Positions 1 through 6,936 of a stretch of 27,990 nucleotides of DNA are shown here, piece after piece. Location: the IMG/VR virus record IMGVR_UViG_3300030110_000920, positions 15,205-43,194 of that record, one strand, 5' to 3'. Position 1 is the stretch's first letter, and the number at the start of each line of letters is the position of its first letter. This DNA is from a virus. Under the pieces are notes generated by a model. That model searched no databases. It worked only from the letters and a program-made list of their open reading frames with translations, and was not told where the DNA came from. The position numbers and the translations under genes were made by a program.

Positions 1-279
1 AGATTAAAAAGAAATCTTAGAGATGATATAAGTGGATATCTAACTGCAGGTGCACAGCATTTAATGAAAGAAGGTTTTGTACCTTTATATATTGTAGATA
101 GATTAAAAAACTATGGATTAAGTTTTGATCAAATATGGGAAAGAGTAACAAACAGAGCAGACTTAATGAATACAACTATTTTAGATAGATTAATTAAAAA
201 AACAAATGCATTACAATACAACGATAGGGTTAGTAAATTACGAGAGATGGCAGAGACTCGTGGTTTTCAGTTAGACTAA
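1..279 (+). CDS. C-terminal part of a larger phage protein (5' end outside the window)
   Basis: The reading frame is open from the first base to the stop at 277-279, so these 92 residues are the C-terminus of a longer protein. The first in-frame Met is residue 22, but 21 well-formed codons precede it without a stop. The piece is helical and charged, with no membrane segment. It sits at the upstream end of the small accessory genes that close the late operon, so it is probably the end of a large late (virion) protein. I do not recognise the family from this fragment. Confidence 0.75.
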   Translation, partial: RLKRNLRDDISGYLTAGAQHLMKEGFVPLYIVDRLKNYGLSFDQIWERVTNRADLMNTTILDRLIKKTNALQYNDRVSKLREMAETRGFQLD

Positions 280-494
280 TGGCTAAACAACCAAAAACAA
301 CTAGTGAACATTTAATATCTATATATGGATATATAACAGGGTTAAAAAGAGAAATAAGTACAATAAAAAATAATCACTTAAAACATTTACATCAAGACGT
401 AGATAAATTACATGGTAAAATAGATAGAATATTATATGTAATAGTAGGTGGATTAGGTGCAGTAGTGGCAACATTAATAGGATTATTAGGATAA
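279..494 (+). CDS. small coiled-coil protein with C-terminal membrane anchor
   Basis: A 71-residue protein. Residues 1-50 are polar and helical with a likely coiled coil; residues 52-71 form one hydrophobic segment rich in V, G and L. This soluble-helix plus tail-anchor layout resembles hemolysin XhlA-type phage proteins that accompany holins, but I see no diagnostic motif. The ATG overlaps the previous stop by one base (TAATG), implying translational coupling. A lysis accessory role is inference from topology and position. Confidence 0.8.
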   Translation: MAKQPKTTSEHLISIYGYITGLKREISTIKNNHLKHLHQDVDKLHGKIDRILYVIVGGLGAVVATLIGLLG

Positions 495-505
495 TAGGAG
501 TAAAC

Positions 506-610
506 ATGATAGAACAAATTAAAAGTAAAATGATGGAAATATGGACAAAACATAGATGCTGCGTCATATCTGCAGTTGCAGGTTTTGTTGTTGGTGCTAT
601 AATACTATAA
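506..610 (+). CDS. 34-residue single-membrane-span miniprotein
   Basis: A short ORF with a clear ribosome site (AGGAG at 497-501, 4 bases before ATG 506). Residues 1-17 are basic and amphipathic, followed by a Cys-Cys pair (18-19) and a hydrophobic segment (20-34) ending at the stop. The gene fills the gap between the flanking genes exactly. It is probably an inner-membrane peptide, perhaps part of the holin/antiholin set. No family recognised. Confidence 0.6.
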   Translation: MIEQIKSKMMEIWTKHRCCVISAVAGFVVGAIIL

Positions 611-612
611 GT

Positions 613-816
613 ATGTCCCAACCTGAATATCAGGAAATTATTTCAGAGTACAAAGAGCAAGTTAGAATCCTAAAGCAAGAAGTTGCTGAGTTACAGGATG
701 CTGGCAAGGCTAAAGATAGTGCTAATAAACGTACTTTGCAAAAACTAGAACATGTTACACAGGATCTAGATGATGCAAATAAAAAAATAAAAGAACTAGA
801 AGATAACAAAGATTAA
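613..816 (+). CDS. small coiled-coil protein
   Basis: 67 residues from ATG 613, almost entirely one predicted coiled coil (EYKEQVRILKQEV-type heptads) rich in E, K, Q and D, with no membrane segment. The frame stays open upstream to 556, but that extension would overlap the 34-residue gene and has atypical Cys-rich composition, so the ATG three bases after the upstream stop is preferred. It is probably a scaffold or adaptor peptide. Function unknown. Confidence 0.75.
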   Translation: MSQPEYQEIISEYKEQVRILKQEVAELQDAGKAKDSANKRTLQKLEHVTQDLDDANKKIKELEDNKD

Positions 817-817
817 T

Positions 818-1189
818 ATGATACCATACAATATACTATTTAAGTTAGGCTCAAGAGCCGTAGGAACTTATATGAATAGACGATCAGAAAAAAGTGAACG
901 TAAGCATCAGATTGCTTTACAAGAAATGCAAACTGGTAATGAAAGAGCCAAAAGAAATGGTTCATTAATTTTAGATTTAGTATTAGGTGCATTTATACTA
1001 GCACCTCTAGGCATACTTGCTTACGCTACATTTTATGGTGATGTAACTATGCTAGAGAAAGTTGAGTTTTATTTTGAGCAGTTAAAAAATATACCAGAAG
1101 TATATTTATATTTAATTTTTATAGTAGTTGGTGGAAACTATGGGATATCTGTTACAAATTTATTAAGTAATAAGAAGTTTAAAAAATAG
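818..1189 (+). CDS. two-span membrane protein, candidate holin
   Basis: 123 residues. Residues 1-45 are basic and soluble; two hydrophobic segments lie at about 49-70 and 96-116, separated by an acidic loop, and the C-terminus is Lys-rich. This resembles the multi-span holins of gene transfer agents and tailed phages, which open the inner membrane at lysis. The setting among small membrane proteins supports a holin-like role, but no signature motif proves it. The start follows the upstream stop directly. Confidence 0.75.
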   Translation: MIPYNILFKLGSRAVGTYMNRRSEKSERKHQIALQEMQTGNERAKRNGSLILDLVLGAFILAPLGILAYATFYGDVTMLEKVEFYFEQLKNIPEVYLYLIFIVVGGNYGISVTNLLSNKKFKK

Positions 1190-1191
1190 TA

Positions 1192-1416
1192 ATGAAGTTT
1201 GCTTTAATACTATTTCTTTGTTCATACACAGCTGATGCTTGTCTTGAACCACATTATTTCCCTAAAGAATTTAAGGATGAATACTCTTGTTTGATGGAAG
1301 GTTATAATCAATCTAAATCTAAATTACGAGAGGTAGGTAGAGAAGAAGTTAATGAACATAGCATATATATAAAATTTGTATGTGCTGGAATTATACAAGA
1401 GGAATCTGAAACTTAA
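1192..1416 (+). CDS. small exported Cys-containing protein
   Basis: 74 residues with an N-terminal signal peptide (hydrophobic 3-12, likely cleaved near Ala16/Cys17). The mature part has three Cys (17, 33, 64), consistent with periplasmic disulfides. Cys17 might be a lipidation site, but Asp at -2 is atypical for a lipobox. From memory, similar small exported proteins recur in uncultured marine phages. The location suggests an envelope or lysis role, possibly spanin-like; this is not provable here. Confidence 0.75.
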   Translation: MKFALILFLCSYTADACLEPHYFPKEFKDEYSCLMEGYNQSKSKLREVGREEVNEHSIYIKFVCAGIIQEESET

Positions 1417-1418
1417 AT

Positions 1419-2045
1419 ATGAAAAACATTATTATAGGAATTATATCATTTCTAATATTTATATCAGCATATGTAGCTTTATCATATGCAGGAAGCACCC
1501 AGTCAAATGTATCTGGGGGAAACACAGCTATTGAAGGTGGATATACTAGTTCAACAACATATCAATCAGGATCTAGTTCTAATAGTACAACTACAAATAG
1601 TACAACATCTAACATAAGATCTTCACCACCATCAGCTTATGCACCAGGGGTAAACTCATCAGGTATTGATGTATGTTCTACTGGGGCTAGTATGGGAGTG
1701 CAAACATTTGGTTTTGGTATATCTGGTGGTAAATCTTTTAGAGATGAAAATTGTGAAAGAATTAAACTATCTAGACAATTAGATTCTATGGGTATGAAAG
1801 TTGCAGCTGTAGCATTATTGTGTCAGGATGAAAGGGTATTTTTTGCTATGGAACAAGCAGGTACACCATGTCCATTTCAAGGTAAGATTGGTAAAGACGC
1901 TACTAAACTTTGGAAAAAATATGATAAATTAAGACCAGACTATGAAATATATGTTAAGAATTTAAAAGTAATACAAAAGAAAAATAAACAAGAAGAAGAA
2001 TTAAGAAATAAAATTAAAATAGAAAAATTAAAACCAATTAAATAA
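1419..2045 (+). CDS. exported Ser/Thr-rich protein of a marine-phage family, unknown function
   Basis: 208 residues. An N-terminal hydrophobic segment (4-24) ending in SYAG looks like a signal peptide. Residues 25-80 are a Ser/Thr/Gly/Asn low-complexity linker. Residues 84-155 form a compact domain with conserved-looking Cys (86, 111, 134, 151) and the motif KSFRDENCERIKLSRQL, which I remember from many marine phage genomes where it is unassigned. The C-terminus is Lys-rich and helical. Probably periplasmic or virion-associated. Confidence 0.8.
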   Translation: MKNIIIGIISFLIFISAYVALSYAGSTQSNVSGGNTAIEGGYTSSTTYQSGSSSNSTTTNSTTSNIRSSPPSAYAPGVNSSGIDVCSTGASMGVQTFGFGISGGKSFRDENCERIKLSRQLDSMGMKVAAVALLCQDERVFFAMEQAGTPCPFQGKIGKDATKLWKKYDKLRPDYEIYVKNLKVIQKKNKQEEELRNKIKIEKLKPIK

Positions 2046-2206
2046 TGCCAAGACCTGTAAGAAAATGGATAGTTAAATTAAGAATGTGGTGGGCAGACAT
2101 TCGTGGTCATCATGGTAAGCGATGGGATTATGAACCATCAGAGCATTATATGGGTAGAAAGAAAAAAAAGAGAGTATCACCAGAGGATTTATTTAACGGG
2201 GCATAA
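2045..2206 (+). CDS. 53-residue basic Trp-rich protein
   Basis: ATG 2045 overlaps the previous stop (TAATG) and the stop at 2204-2206 overlaps the next ATG in the same way, so the ORF sits exactly in an otherwise unexplained gap. The product is basic and Trp-rich (WIVKLRMWWADIRGHHGKRW), with a KKKK stretch (39-42) and an acidic tail. No signal peptide. It could bind nucleic acid or membrane lipid. No family recognised. Confidence 0.65.
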   Translation: MPRPVRKWIVKLRMWWADIRGHHGKRWDYEPSEHYMGRKKKKRVSPEDLFNGA

Positions 2207-2583
2207 TGTCTAACAAACCACTTAAAATATCAGAACAGGCAGCCGTACAGATGCCTATGAAGACAGTTGCTAGTTTGATCGTGCTCGTTGCAGCTGGGGT
2301 GTTCGCATACACAGAATTAACTGCAAGGCTAGTATCATTAGAGACATCTAGAGAATTATTTGAAAATGATTTGCTTAAAAAATCTGAGCAAGTACCTGTA
2401 GATCAAGAGCAACATTTTTTATTGGAAGATCTTTACAAGTCCGTAGAGAAGATGGAGAAGACTCAGGAGATGAACATGACTAACAAAGTTAACATAGAGT
2501 TTCTTACTTCACAATTAAACAAAGCATTGGCTGATATCGAAGAATTAAAAGATAAAGTCAGAGAAAATGGAAAAGGCTATTAA
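2206..2583 (+). CDS. membrane-anchored coiled-coil protein conserved in marine phages
   Basis: 125 residues: a short cytoplasmic head whose 'PLKISEQAAVQMPMKTVASL' block I remember as near-invariant in cyanophage and pelagiphage homologues, one membrane span (about 21-36), then a long charged coiled coil (45-120). The topology resembles an Rz-type inner-membrane spanin, but no partner outer-membrane lipoprotein is nested in it, so the role stays open. Both ends overlap neighbours by one base. Confidence 0.8.
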   Translation: MSNKPLKISEQAAVQMPMKTVASLIVLVAAGVFAYTELTARLVSLETSRELFENDLLKKSEQVPVDQEQHFLLEDLYKSVEKMEKTQEMNMTNKVNIEFLTSQLNKALADIEELKDKVRENGKGY

Positions 2584-2801
2584 TGACAGAGTTAGTGGTA
2601 GCTTTACTTATGATTGCGCAAGGAGAGATCAAGGAGGCTCGTATTCAAAACTCAATGAGTGAATGTCTCAAAGGATCTCGTATTGCAAAAAGAGAATTAA
2701 AATCTAATAGCACTATAAAATACCAATGTATAAAATCTATGGCAGAATTAGAATTAAATATTGATGGGTCAAAATCAATTAAAAAATTAATATTACAATG
2801 A
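2583..2801 (+). CDS. small protein with hydrophobic N-terminus, marine-phage family
   Basis: 72 residues. Residues 1-12 are hydrophobic but short; Cys28 and Cys49 could pair, and the segment around YQCIKSMAELE looks conserved by memory in related marine phages. Coupled by one-base overlap to the upstream gene. Function unknown. Its constant partnership with the previous gene in such phages (remembered, not checked) suggests they work together. Confidence 0.75.
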   Translation: MTELVVALLMIAQGEIKEARIQNSMSECLKGSRIAKRELKSNSTIKYQCIKSMAELELNIDGSKSIKKLILQ

Positions 2802-2914
2802 TTTGGATAACACTAATTATAATAGGAACTATATATGCGATGTACACTATTGGTAAGTTTGCTGATGATATTAATCCATACAATTTCTTCAGCAGAAGAG
2901 ATAACGACAGGTAA
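2798..2914 (+). CDS. 38-residue single-span membrane peptide
   Basis: The ORF starts at an ATG overlapping the upstream stop (ATGA). A hydrophobic segment (2-22) is followed by a polar, basic tail (FADDINPYNFFSRRDNDR). It overlaps the next gene by 80 bases in a different frame. The tail composition looks like real protein and the start is coupled, so I accept it. Function unknown. Confidence 0.55.
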   Translation: MIWITLIIIGTIYAMYTIGKFADDINPYNFFSRRDNDR

Positions 2915-4391
2915 TTTATTACCTAATGTTGGAAATAATGCATCTAGTGCACAAAGTGTAGATAATACTATACCACAAATAGGTAATGATTTTAATAGCT
3001 TTACATCTAGTAATGCAACAAATTTTACAAGTGAAATAGAAGTTACGGGAACTGGATCAATATCATATTCAAGTTCATTATTAAATATTACAACTGGTGA
3101 TGATACTACTACTCAACAAAAATTAAATAATGGTATAACACTACAAGGTAATACTGTTGTACAAAATTGTGAATGGTCGCAGTCATCTTATGCATGTGGT
3201 AACAGAGGTATAGGTCAAGATAGCTATAGTACAAAAATACAAATATTAGATGATAATGGATCTGTTATATCAGAAACTAATCAGATAAGAAACAATGACG
3301 CAGGCTATGGATCTACTGCACATAAATATACAGATACATTAATATATAATAATACAGGTGCATATACATTTAATTGGCAATGGACAGGTATAGATGGTGA
3401 ATCTAGTCCTAGAAATTTAGGTGGTCCTAATTTACTAGGTGCAGATTTATTTATGACTTATGATAATACTATATTAGATGAAAGTATAACAGAAGAATTA
3501 ACTAATATAACAGAAGTCTTGACAAATATGTTAAATGAGGTTATAATAGAAGAAGAAGTAGAAATAAAAACACAACCAATTTTAACTGTAACAGCTACAC
3601 CTATGCTAACTAGAACACCAATAGCACCATCACAACCAGTTGCAAAAGCAACACCTATGATGGCTCCTACACCAGTTACTACACAACCTACTCAAACTAC
3701 TACACCGCCACCTTCAACAAATACCCCAGTACAAACTAAAACAGCACCTGCTGCCACTACAACAAGTACTACTACAACAACTGCTACTAAAAGTACATCA
3801 CAACAAACAACACAACAAGTAGCACAAAAATCAACAAGTAATACTCAAACTAAAGGTAATAAGAATGCTAAACCTAATGCTACTACAACGTCTTCAAGAA
3901 GCACAAAGAATACAAAAAATGAATCAAAAAAGGAGATCAGTAAGGAATCCAATAGCAAAACTGCTAAGACTACCACTGCTAAAAAAGAGGATAGTAGCAA
4001 GCAAGAAACTGTACAATCGAAAGAAACTACAGGAGAAAATAAGACAGCAAGTAGCGAAATACAATCACAATCAGGATCTATAGATTTACAAATGGCTAAA
4101 GTAGATAGTGATATTAAAGATATTAGTAAGAATTTAGAAGTTAAAAATATTATAAAATTAAAAGCTATGGTTAATAATGATATGATCACAGCTTATAATA
4201 TACCCTTTTATATAGGTAAAGATATATACATCGATCAATTAAATATATTTGATAAGCCTATATATCAAGATGTAAATTTGGGACAATATATATTAAATGA
4301 TCCAGTTGTTCAATCTAAAATAAAAATTATGGATATACAAAACAAAAAGCAAAAACTATTAAATGAAATAGAGGTATTAAAAAATGGGTAA
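2835..4391 (+). CDS. large exported protein with beta-rich head and Thr/Pro/Lys-rich stalk
   Basis: 518 residues. A signal peptide (1-20, cleavage near SSA-EE) precedes a beta-rich globular region (about 21-240; Cys112 and Cys120; Trp/Asn/Gly-rich). Then come a Pro/Thr/Gln stalk (about 245-335), a Ser/Thr/Lys stretch (335-410) and a C-terminal helical domain (about 415-518). I recognise the N-terminal region as a widespread marine phage protein of unassigned function; its stalk is often acidic, whereas here it is neutral to basic. An extracellular or periplasmic adhesin or structural role is plausible. A perfect promoter-like sequence lies inside it at 3519-3547. Confidence 0.8.
   Translation: MRCTLLVSLLMILIHTISSAEEITTGNLLPNVGNNASSAQSVDNTIPQIGNDFNSFTSSNATNFTSEIEVTGTGSISYSSSLLNITTGDDTTTQQKLNNGITLQGNTVVQNCEWSQSSYACGNRGIGQDSYSTKIQILDDNGSVISETNQIRNNDAGYGSTAHKYTDTLIYNNTGAYTFNWQWTGIDGESSPRNLGGPNLLGADLFMTYDNTILDESITEELTNITEVLTNMLNEVIIEEEVEIKTQPILTVTATPMLTRTPIAPSQPVAKATPMMAPTPVTTQPTQTTTPPPSTNTPVQTKTAPAATTTSTTTTTATKSTSQQTTQQVAQKSTSNTQTKGNKNAKPNATTTSSRSTKNTKNESKKEISKESNSKTAKTTTAKKEDSSKQETVQSKETTGENKTASSEIQSQSGSIDLQMAKVDSDIKDISKNLEVKNIIKLKAMVNNDMITAYNIPFYIGKDIYIDQLNIFDKPIYQDVNLGQYILNDPVVQSKIKIMDIQNKKQKLLNEIEVLKNG
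3519..3547 (+). promoter_or_regulatory. perfect sigma70-like promoter inside the 518-residue gene
   Basis: TTGACA (3519-3524), a 17-base spacer and TATAAT (3542-3547) match the bacterial consensus exactly. It lies inside coding sequence, so it may be fortuitous, but from base composition an exact match is expected well under once per window. It would serve the downstream small-gene block ending at the 6.6 kb terminator. Confidence 0.4.
3590..4080 (+). repeat. low-complexity ACA/ACT-rich stretch encoding the Thr/Pro/Gln/Lys stalk
   Basis: Strongly biased codons (aca, act, caa, aaa) with runs of Thr (for example TTTTTT near residue 314-319). The repeats are imperfect rather than tandem. Likely to vary in length between relatives. 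Confidence 0.7.
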
Positions 4392-4626
4392 AATTAAAGA
4401 TCAACTTGCAGGTATCGCAGCATTAGTAGCAGCTATTGTAGCTATTGGTGGTGGATTTGCTAAGTATGGAGAAATTACTACTAAACTTGCAGATATAGAA
4501 AGTAGAAAAACAGTAGATATTGCTCCTATAGAAAAGAGTATTGCTATATTACAAAAACAAATAGAAGTACTAGAGTTAGACTTACAAGAATTAAAAGAAC
4601 AAGCTAAAAATCCATTGGCTAACTAA
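4384..4626 (+). CDS. membrane-anchored coiled-coil protein
   Basis: 80 residues: an Ala/Ile/Gly-rich membrane segment (9-26) followed by coiled coil (30-75). It overlaps the end of the exported protein by 8 bases and its stop overlaps the next ATG. The design matches the 125-residue protein at 2206, so this operon carries several anchored coiled coils. Function unknown, likely envelope-associated. Confidence 0.75.
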   Translation: MGKIKDQLAGIAALVAAIVAIGGGFAKYGEITTKLADIESRKTVDIAPIEKSIAILQKQIEVLELDLQELKEQAKNPLAN

Positions 4627-5294
4627 TGTATTTAAATGCTAACATACCCCCTATAGAATGCTATGTACGTGGTAATTATTTAAGAGATCAAAAAGATTCT
4701 CATGATAAATATTTTGAGTGCGTAATATTTGGATTTACTTCTATACCTAAACAAGTTCCCCTATTTCATTACATGATGACAGATGGTGGTATCTGGTGGA
4801 GAGCACCAATATCTGCATTTTGTAAAAAACCAGATGTAAAAGAACTACCTTTAAATGAATTAATGTTATGGGATTCTTTTAGTTATAATGTAAGTGTTAC
4901 AAAGTTTTATCAATTAGATGGTTGTAAAATGATATATACATCTAGAAGAAAGAAACAAAGAGAAGGTACATACTTATTTACAATTGACTGGTGTGCTGGT
5001 GACTATAATGAATTAGATTTTGGTTATGCAGAAAAACCAGATCAACACAAGTGTGGACATGTAATAGAATTAGATGATGGTAATTATGCAATTCAACCCA
5101 ACAATAGACTAAGGATATTTGATCCTTCTATGGCTGCTGACCCCAGCAAACCTCTTATCCATAGATTAGTTAATACTAGAATTTGGTCCGTAGAAGATAC
5201 TTCTAAATGGATTACAGATGAAGTACAGGAAGGAAGTTATGACTATGAATATAAGGAGATAAAAGATGGCAAAGAAGAAAAGCACAGTAAATAA
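4626..5294 (+). CDS. conserved marine-phage protein of unknown function (222 aa)
   Basis: A soluble 222-residue protein, aromatic-rich (GGIWWRAPISAF at about 54-65; LFTIDWCAGDYNE at about 120-132) with several Cys and HKCGHVIELDDGNYAIQPNNR at about 146-166. I remember this overall pattern (start MYLNANIPPIEC, central GGIWWR) from many uncultured marine phages, always unassigned. No catalytic motif seen. The high Trp/Tyr content and length would suit a virion or binding protein. Confidence 0.8.
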   Translation: MYLNANIPPIECYVRGNYLRDQKDSHDKYFECVIFGFTSIPKQVPLFHYMMTDGGIWWRAPISAFCKKPDVKELPLNELMLWDSFSYNVSVTKFYQLDGCKMIYTSRRKKQREGTYLFTIDWCAGDYNELDFGYAEKPDQHKCGHVIELDDGNYAIQPNNRLRIFDPSMAADPSKPLIHRLVNTRIWSVEDTSKWITDEVQEGSYDYEYKEIKDGKEEKHSK

Positions 5295-5445
5295 AGCAGG
5301 TAACTATACTAAACCTGGTATGAGAAAACGTATGTTTAACTCTATCATGGCTAGTTCAAAAGGTGGCAGACCTGGTCAATGGTCAGCAAGAAAAGCCCAG
5401 ATGTTAGCAAAAAAATACAAGGCAGCAGGAGGGGGATATAAATAA
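5266..5445 (+). CDS. 59-residue basic protein with KGGxPGQWSARKAQ motif
   Basis: ATG 5266 has a good ribosome site (AAGGAGAT, 5253-5260). The protein is strongly basic. Residues 32-58 carry KGGRPGQWSARKAQ followed by an AAGGGYK end, a motif I remember from small phage proteins and from one half of DUF5872-type proteins of giant viruses and algae. It overlaps the upstream gene by 29 bases in another frame. Probably nucleic-acid-binding or virion-packaged; function not known. Confidence 0.75.
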   Translation: MAKKKSTVNKAGNYTKPGMRKRMFNSIMASSKGGRPGQWSARKAQMLAKKYKAAGGGYK

Positions 5446-5573
5446 TGGTTAAGAAAATAAAAAAAGTTGCTAGAGCATTAAAGAAAGCATCAGCTTTACA
5501 TAAAAAGCAAAGCAAGATTATTGAGAATCATATTAAAGAAATGAGATCTTATGGCAAAAAAAAGAGATCCTAA
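5445..5573 (+). CDS. 42-residue basic helical protein
   Basis: ATG 5445 overlaps the previous stop (TAATG). Almost entirely Lys/Arg/Ala helix, with no hydrophobic core. The last 23 bases overlap the start of the next gene. It fills the gap in a run of small basic genes. No family recognised. Confidence 0.55.
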   Translation: MVKKIKKVARALKKASALHKKQSKIIENHIKEMRSYGKKKRS

Positions 5574-5838
5574 AATAGGTACAGGCAAAAAACCTAAAGG
5601 ATCTGGTAGGAGGCTTTATACGGATGAGAATCCTAAAGATACTGTTGGTATTAAGTTTGCAACTCCTTCTGATGCTCGTAAGACTGTTGCAAAAGTTAAA
5701 AAGATATCTAAACCATTTGCAAGGAAAATACAGATATTAACTGTAGGTGAGCAAAGGGCAAAGGTTATGGGTAAAACGCAGGTGGCATCTATATTTAAAA
5801 AGGGAAAAGAAAGTATAAGAAAAAGGAGAAAATCATAA
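5551..5838 (+). CDS. basic phage protein, KKPKGSGRRLYTDENPKDTV family
   Basis: 95 residues. The first 31 residues contain KKPKGSGRRLYTDENPKDTV, which I remember as an almost invariant N-terminal block of small proteins in marine phages; the C-terminal 60 residues are a basic helical region. Charge suggests DNA or RNA contact. Its stop overlaps the next ATG region, so it is coupled to the downstream DUF5872-like gene. Confidence 0.75.
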   Translation: MAKKRDPKIGTGKKPKGSGRRLYTDENPKDTVGIKFATPSDARKTVAKVKKISKPFARKIQILTVGEQRAKVMGKTQVASIFKKGKESIRKRRKS

Positions 5839-6086
5839 TGGCACTTGCAAAAAGTCAAAGGAGTTTAAAAGCATGGGGAAAGCAAAAATGGAGAACGAAA
5901 TCTGGGAAGAAATCTTCGGAAACTGGGGAGCGATATTTGCCAGAGAAAGCTATCAAGAGTCTATCGTCTGCGGAGTATGCGGCAACGACAAAAGCAAAGC
6001 GGCAAGGAACAAAAAAGGGCAAACAACATGTGAAGCAACCGAAAGGGATTGCAAAAAAAACAGCTAAATATAGGAGATACAGCTAA
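5838..6086 (+). CDS. DUF5872-like basic protein
   Basis: 82 residues with the ordered motifs SLKAWGKQKWRTKSGK (9-24), TGERYLPEKAI (29-39), EYAATTKAKRQGTKKGK (46-62) and QPKGIAKKTAKYR (68-80). I remember this order from DUF5872-type domains, where in larger viral and algal proteins it can be fused to the KGGxxGQWSARKAQ block that is a separate gene here at 5266. Very basic; no enzymatic motif. Probably nucleic-acid-associated. Confidence 0.75.
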   Translation: MALAKSQRSLKAWGKQKWRTKSGKKSSETGERYLPEKAIKSLSSAEYAATTKAKRQGTKKGKQHVKQPKGIAKKTAKYRRYS

Positions 6087-6232
6087 TGATGTACGGAAAA
6101 ATGAAACCCATGAAAAAGAAAAATGGTAGTAAAAAAGTAATGGGTAAAAGAAAAAAACTAGACATGGACAAAGATGGTAAACTTACTAAAAGAGACTTTG
6201 CTATGTTAAGAAATAAAAAGAAAAAAGCATAA
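6086..6232 (+). CDS. 48-residue basic protein with a single EF-hand-like loop
   Basis: ATG 6086 overlaps the previous stop. The Lys-rich protein contains a complete 12-residue calcium-loop pattern at residues 26-37: Asp26, Asp28, Asp30, Gly31, Leu33, Thr34, Asp37. This is the D-x-D-x-D-G-x-L-T-x-x-D form seen in single-loop EF-hand/dockerin-like motifs. The rest is Lys/Met-rich. The loop could bind Ca2+ or Mg2+ in the virion; that is inference. Confidence 0.7.
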   Translation: MMYGKMKPMKKKNGSKKVMGKRKKLDMDKDGKLTKRDFAMLRNKKKKA

Positions 6233-6363
6233 TGAGAAAAGGACTATATGCTAACATACACGCTAAAAGAAAGCGTGGTGGTAAGATGAGAAAGAAAGGT
6301 GCTAAAGGTGCACCCACTGCAGCACAGTTTAAACGTGCAGCAATGACAGTTAAGAAAAAATAA
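6232..6363 (+). CDS. 43-residue basic protein (GLYANIHAKRKR type)
   Basis: Starts and ends with one-base overlaps to its neighbours. The N-terminal GLYANIHAKRKR and KGAPTAAQFKRAA at 25-37 are motifs I remember from small proteins in many marine phage genomes. Strongly basic, with no membrane segment. Function unknown. Confidence 0.7.
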   Translation: MRKGLYANIHAKRKRGGKMRKKGAKGAPTAAQFKRAAMTVKKK

Positions 6364-6596
6364 TGGTAGCAAAAAAATATCAAAATCCATCAGGTGGTTT
6401 AAATGAGGCAGGTCGTAAGTATTTTAAAAGAACGACAGGTGCTAATTTAAAAAGACCTAGTAAAAAGGTTGGCAATAAAAGACGTGCTAGCTTTTGTGCA
6501 AGGATGAAAGGTATGAAGAAAAAATTAACTTCAGCTAAAACTGCTAATGATCCTAATAGTAGAATCAATAAAGCATTAAGGGCTTGGAACTGTTAA
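6363..6596 (+). CDS. DUF6321-like basic protein
   Basis: 77 residues: GGLNEAGRKYF (11-21), RRASFCARMKGMKKKL (40-55) and a C-terminal TANDPNSRINKALRAWNC. I recognise this order as a DUF6321-type domain found in phages and giant viruses. Two Cys (45, 77). It is the last gene before the strong terminator and closes the run of basic miniproteins. Function unknown. Confidence 0.8.
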   Translation: MVAKKYQNPSGGLNEAGRKYFKRTTGANLKRPSKKVGNKRRASFCARMKGMKKKLTSAKTANDPNSRINKALRAWNC

Positions 6597-6614
6597 TATA
6601 ATATAAATAAAAAA

Positions 6615-6635
6615 GGGGAGCCATATAGACTCCCC
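6615..6635 (+). terminator. GC-rich hairpin after the late operon
   Basis: GGGGAG (6615-6620) pairs with CTCCCC (6630-6635) around a 9-base loop, 19 bases after the last stop codon. No U-tract follows, so it is probably an RNA-stabilising or first-stage element ahead of the main terminator. Confidence 0.5.
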
Positions 6636-6651
6636 CTCGCAGGCAACAACA

Positions 6652-6688
6652 AGACACTTAGAGTTTTACTCTAGGTGTCTTTTTTTTT
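6652..6688 (+). terminator. strong rho-independent terminator, probably bidirectional
   Basis: A 12-base stem (AGACAC-T-TAGAG with CTCTA-G-GTGTCT, one T-G pair) with a short loop is followed by about nine T (6680-6688). It closes the plus-strand operon. Read on the minus strand the hairpin is followed by TTGTTGTT, so it may also stop the convergent early transcript that ends at 6703. Confidence 0.85.
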
Positions 6689-6702
6689 GGTCAACCAAAA
6701 CT

Positions 6703-6936
6703 TTAAATTTTTTGTATAATCTGTTTGATATCATCTTCTAATTTTTTACCCATTGAGTTAGCATGATTTATAATGGCAGCACATAGATTACCATGGTAAG
6801 GTAAACCCTTTAAGGCTTCTCTTATTTTACCTACAGGTTTACCTCCATAATCTATTACAATAGTATTCTTCTCATTCAATCCTATTTTTAATTCAAATAA
6901 TAACCCAGTATAATGTTTGTTATTATTTTTTTCCAT
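6703..6936 (-). CDS. small hypothetical protein, last gene of the leftward operon
   Basis: 77 residues, soluble, mixed charge; a GLLFELKIGLNEKNTIVIDYGG segment (about 11-32) suggests beta strands followed by a helix. Ribosome site GAGGAG lies upstream within the preceding gene. The stop is 15 bases from the convergent terminator. Not recognised. Confidence 0.7.
   Translation of the reverse strand: MEKNNNKHYTGLLFELKIGLNEKNTIVIDYGGKPVGKIREALKGLPYHGNLCAAIINHANSMGKKLEDDIKQIIQKI

Noticed and set aside
319-621. 100-codon minus frame
   Set aside because: Leu/Ile/His-rich mirror of AT-rich plus-strand genes that have coupled starts; no ribosome site.
2798-2914. Rz/Rz1-type nested spanin pair with the 2835 gene
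   Set aside because: Overlap geometry is suggestive, but neither product has a lipobox, and the large partner is an exported 518-residue protein unlike any spanin.
3845-4189. 114-codon minus frame and 72-codon plus frame in the stalk region
   Set aside because: Both are shadows of the Thr/Lys-rich low-complexity stalk of the 518-residue gene; composition mirrors the repeat.
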